From positions 1 through 6,562 of the forward strand of contig WRJY01000193.1 of the NCBI GenBank assembly GCA_009778355.1: 6,562 nt of DNA, read 5' to 3'. Origin of the DNA: Desulfovibrionaceae bacterium. Lineage in GTDB: Bacteria; Pseudomonadota; Gammaproteobacteria; Burkholderiales; Burkholderiaceae_C. Both the position numbers and the translations under genes were made by a program. Below the pieces are notes generated by a model. It saw nothing but the letters and a program-made list of their open reading frames with translations, had not been told where the DNA came from and did not search any database. Positions 6,391-6,562 of this stretch are shown piece by piece. The number at the start of each line of letters is the position of its first letter. The stretch's first letter is position 1.

Positions 6391-6468
6391 GAATGTTTTT
6401 CCTTGATGATCCCGGTCATTGGCCGTGCCGGGCAGCGCGAAGCGCGTGGAGACTGGGAGTGTTTCATT
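6391..6468 (-). other. trpA-accD spacer with possible small hairpin
   Basis: The 78-base spacer holds the accD ribosome binding site (AAGGA, 6400-6404 on minus). CCCGG (6411-6415) and CCGGG (6428-6432) could pair across a 12-base loop. No T run follows in the minus direction and no clear promoter is seen, so trpA and accD may share a transcript. Confidence 0.35.
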
Positions 6469-6562
6469 TTATGGCGCGTCCAGCGCGGCGCGGATGGGGC
6501 GCAGAAAGTCCATCGCGGCGGCGGCCACGCGCTCGTAGGGCTGCGCCTCGATGACCTGAATG
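6469..6562 (-). CDS. trpA: Tryptophan synthase alpha chain, C-terminal 30 residues (5' end outside window)
   Basis: On the minus strand a frame enters from the right edge and ends at TAA (6471-6469) after 30 codons. It begins IQVIEAQPYERV and ends DFLRPIRAALDAP. The pattern IxxIExQP...V...FLRxIRxALDA matches the C-terminal helix region of TrpA, which cleaves indole-3-glycerol phosphate to indole and glyceraldehyde 3-phosphate within the TrpAB complex. The position directly upstream of accD agrees with the widespread trpB-trpA-accD order. The fragment is short, so identification relies on the C-terminal pattern plus this context. The catalytic residues lie outside the window. Codon choice matches accD. 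Confidence 0.8.
   Translation of the reverse strand, partial: IQVIEAQPYERVAAAAMDFLRPIRAALDAP

Noticed and set aside
1..6562. CRISPR arrays, tRNA or rRNA genes, insertion sequences, toxin-antitoxin or defence genes
   Set aside because: I saw no repeated spacer pattern, no RNA gene signatures and no transposase or defence motifs on either strand.

Overview
This is a GC-rich bacterial chromosomal window (G/C dominates third codon positions). The gene content suggests a betaproteobacterium, most likely order Burkholderiales and perhaps Comamonadaceae. Two clues support this: pyrB is followed by a degenerate dihydroorotase-like gene, and trpA is followed by accD. The assignment comes from gene content and protein style only, without a database search.

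Layout. On the + strand, positions 1-2017 hold the 3' part of pyrB (aspartate carbamoyltransferase) and, one base later, a complete dihydroorotase homologue. The homologue has lost nearly all of its metal-binding residues and is probably the structural PyrX/PyrC' partner of PyrB. A non-coding gap of 282 bases (2018-2299) follows, with several short palindromes. Next, also on +, is a three-gene polar amino acid ABC importer: a lipoprotein substrate-binding protein (2300-3136), one permease (3191-3844) and an ATPase (about 3834-4628). The ATPase start overlaps the permease stop.

The other half is on the - strand and converges on the importer. Read from the right edge, it holds the last 30 codons of trpA (6469-6562, too short for most ORF callers), then accD (5518-6390), then a complete short-chain enoyl-CoA hydratase (4716-5495) that starts 22 bases after accD ends. 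An 87-base gap (4629-4715) separates the two convergent transcription units.

How the genes work together. pyrB and the pseudo-dihydroorotase serve the committed step of pyrimidine synthesis. The importer is a self-contained uptake system of unknown amino acid specificity. trpA makes the last intermediate of tryptophan synthesis. AccD is half of the carboxyltransferase that makes malonyl-CoA, and the hydratase acts on enoyl-CoA, so an anabolic and a normally catabolic acyl-CoA enzyme sit in one probable transcript. Most of the window is conserved metabolism and I see no evidence of a new defence, mobile or RNA system. The points most worth checking are the degenerate dihydroorotase, the hydratase directly behind accD, the possibly foreign character of the importer, and the palindromes ahead of it.
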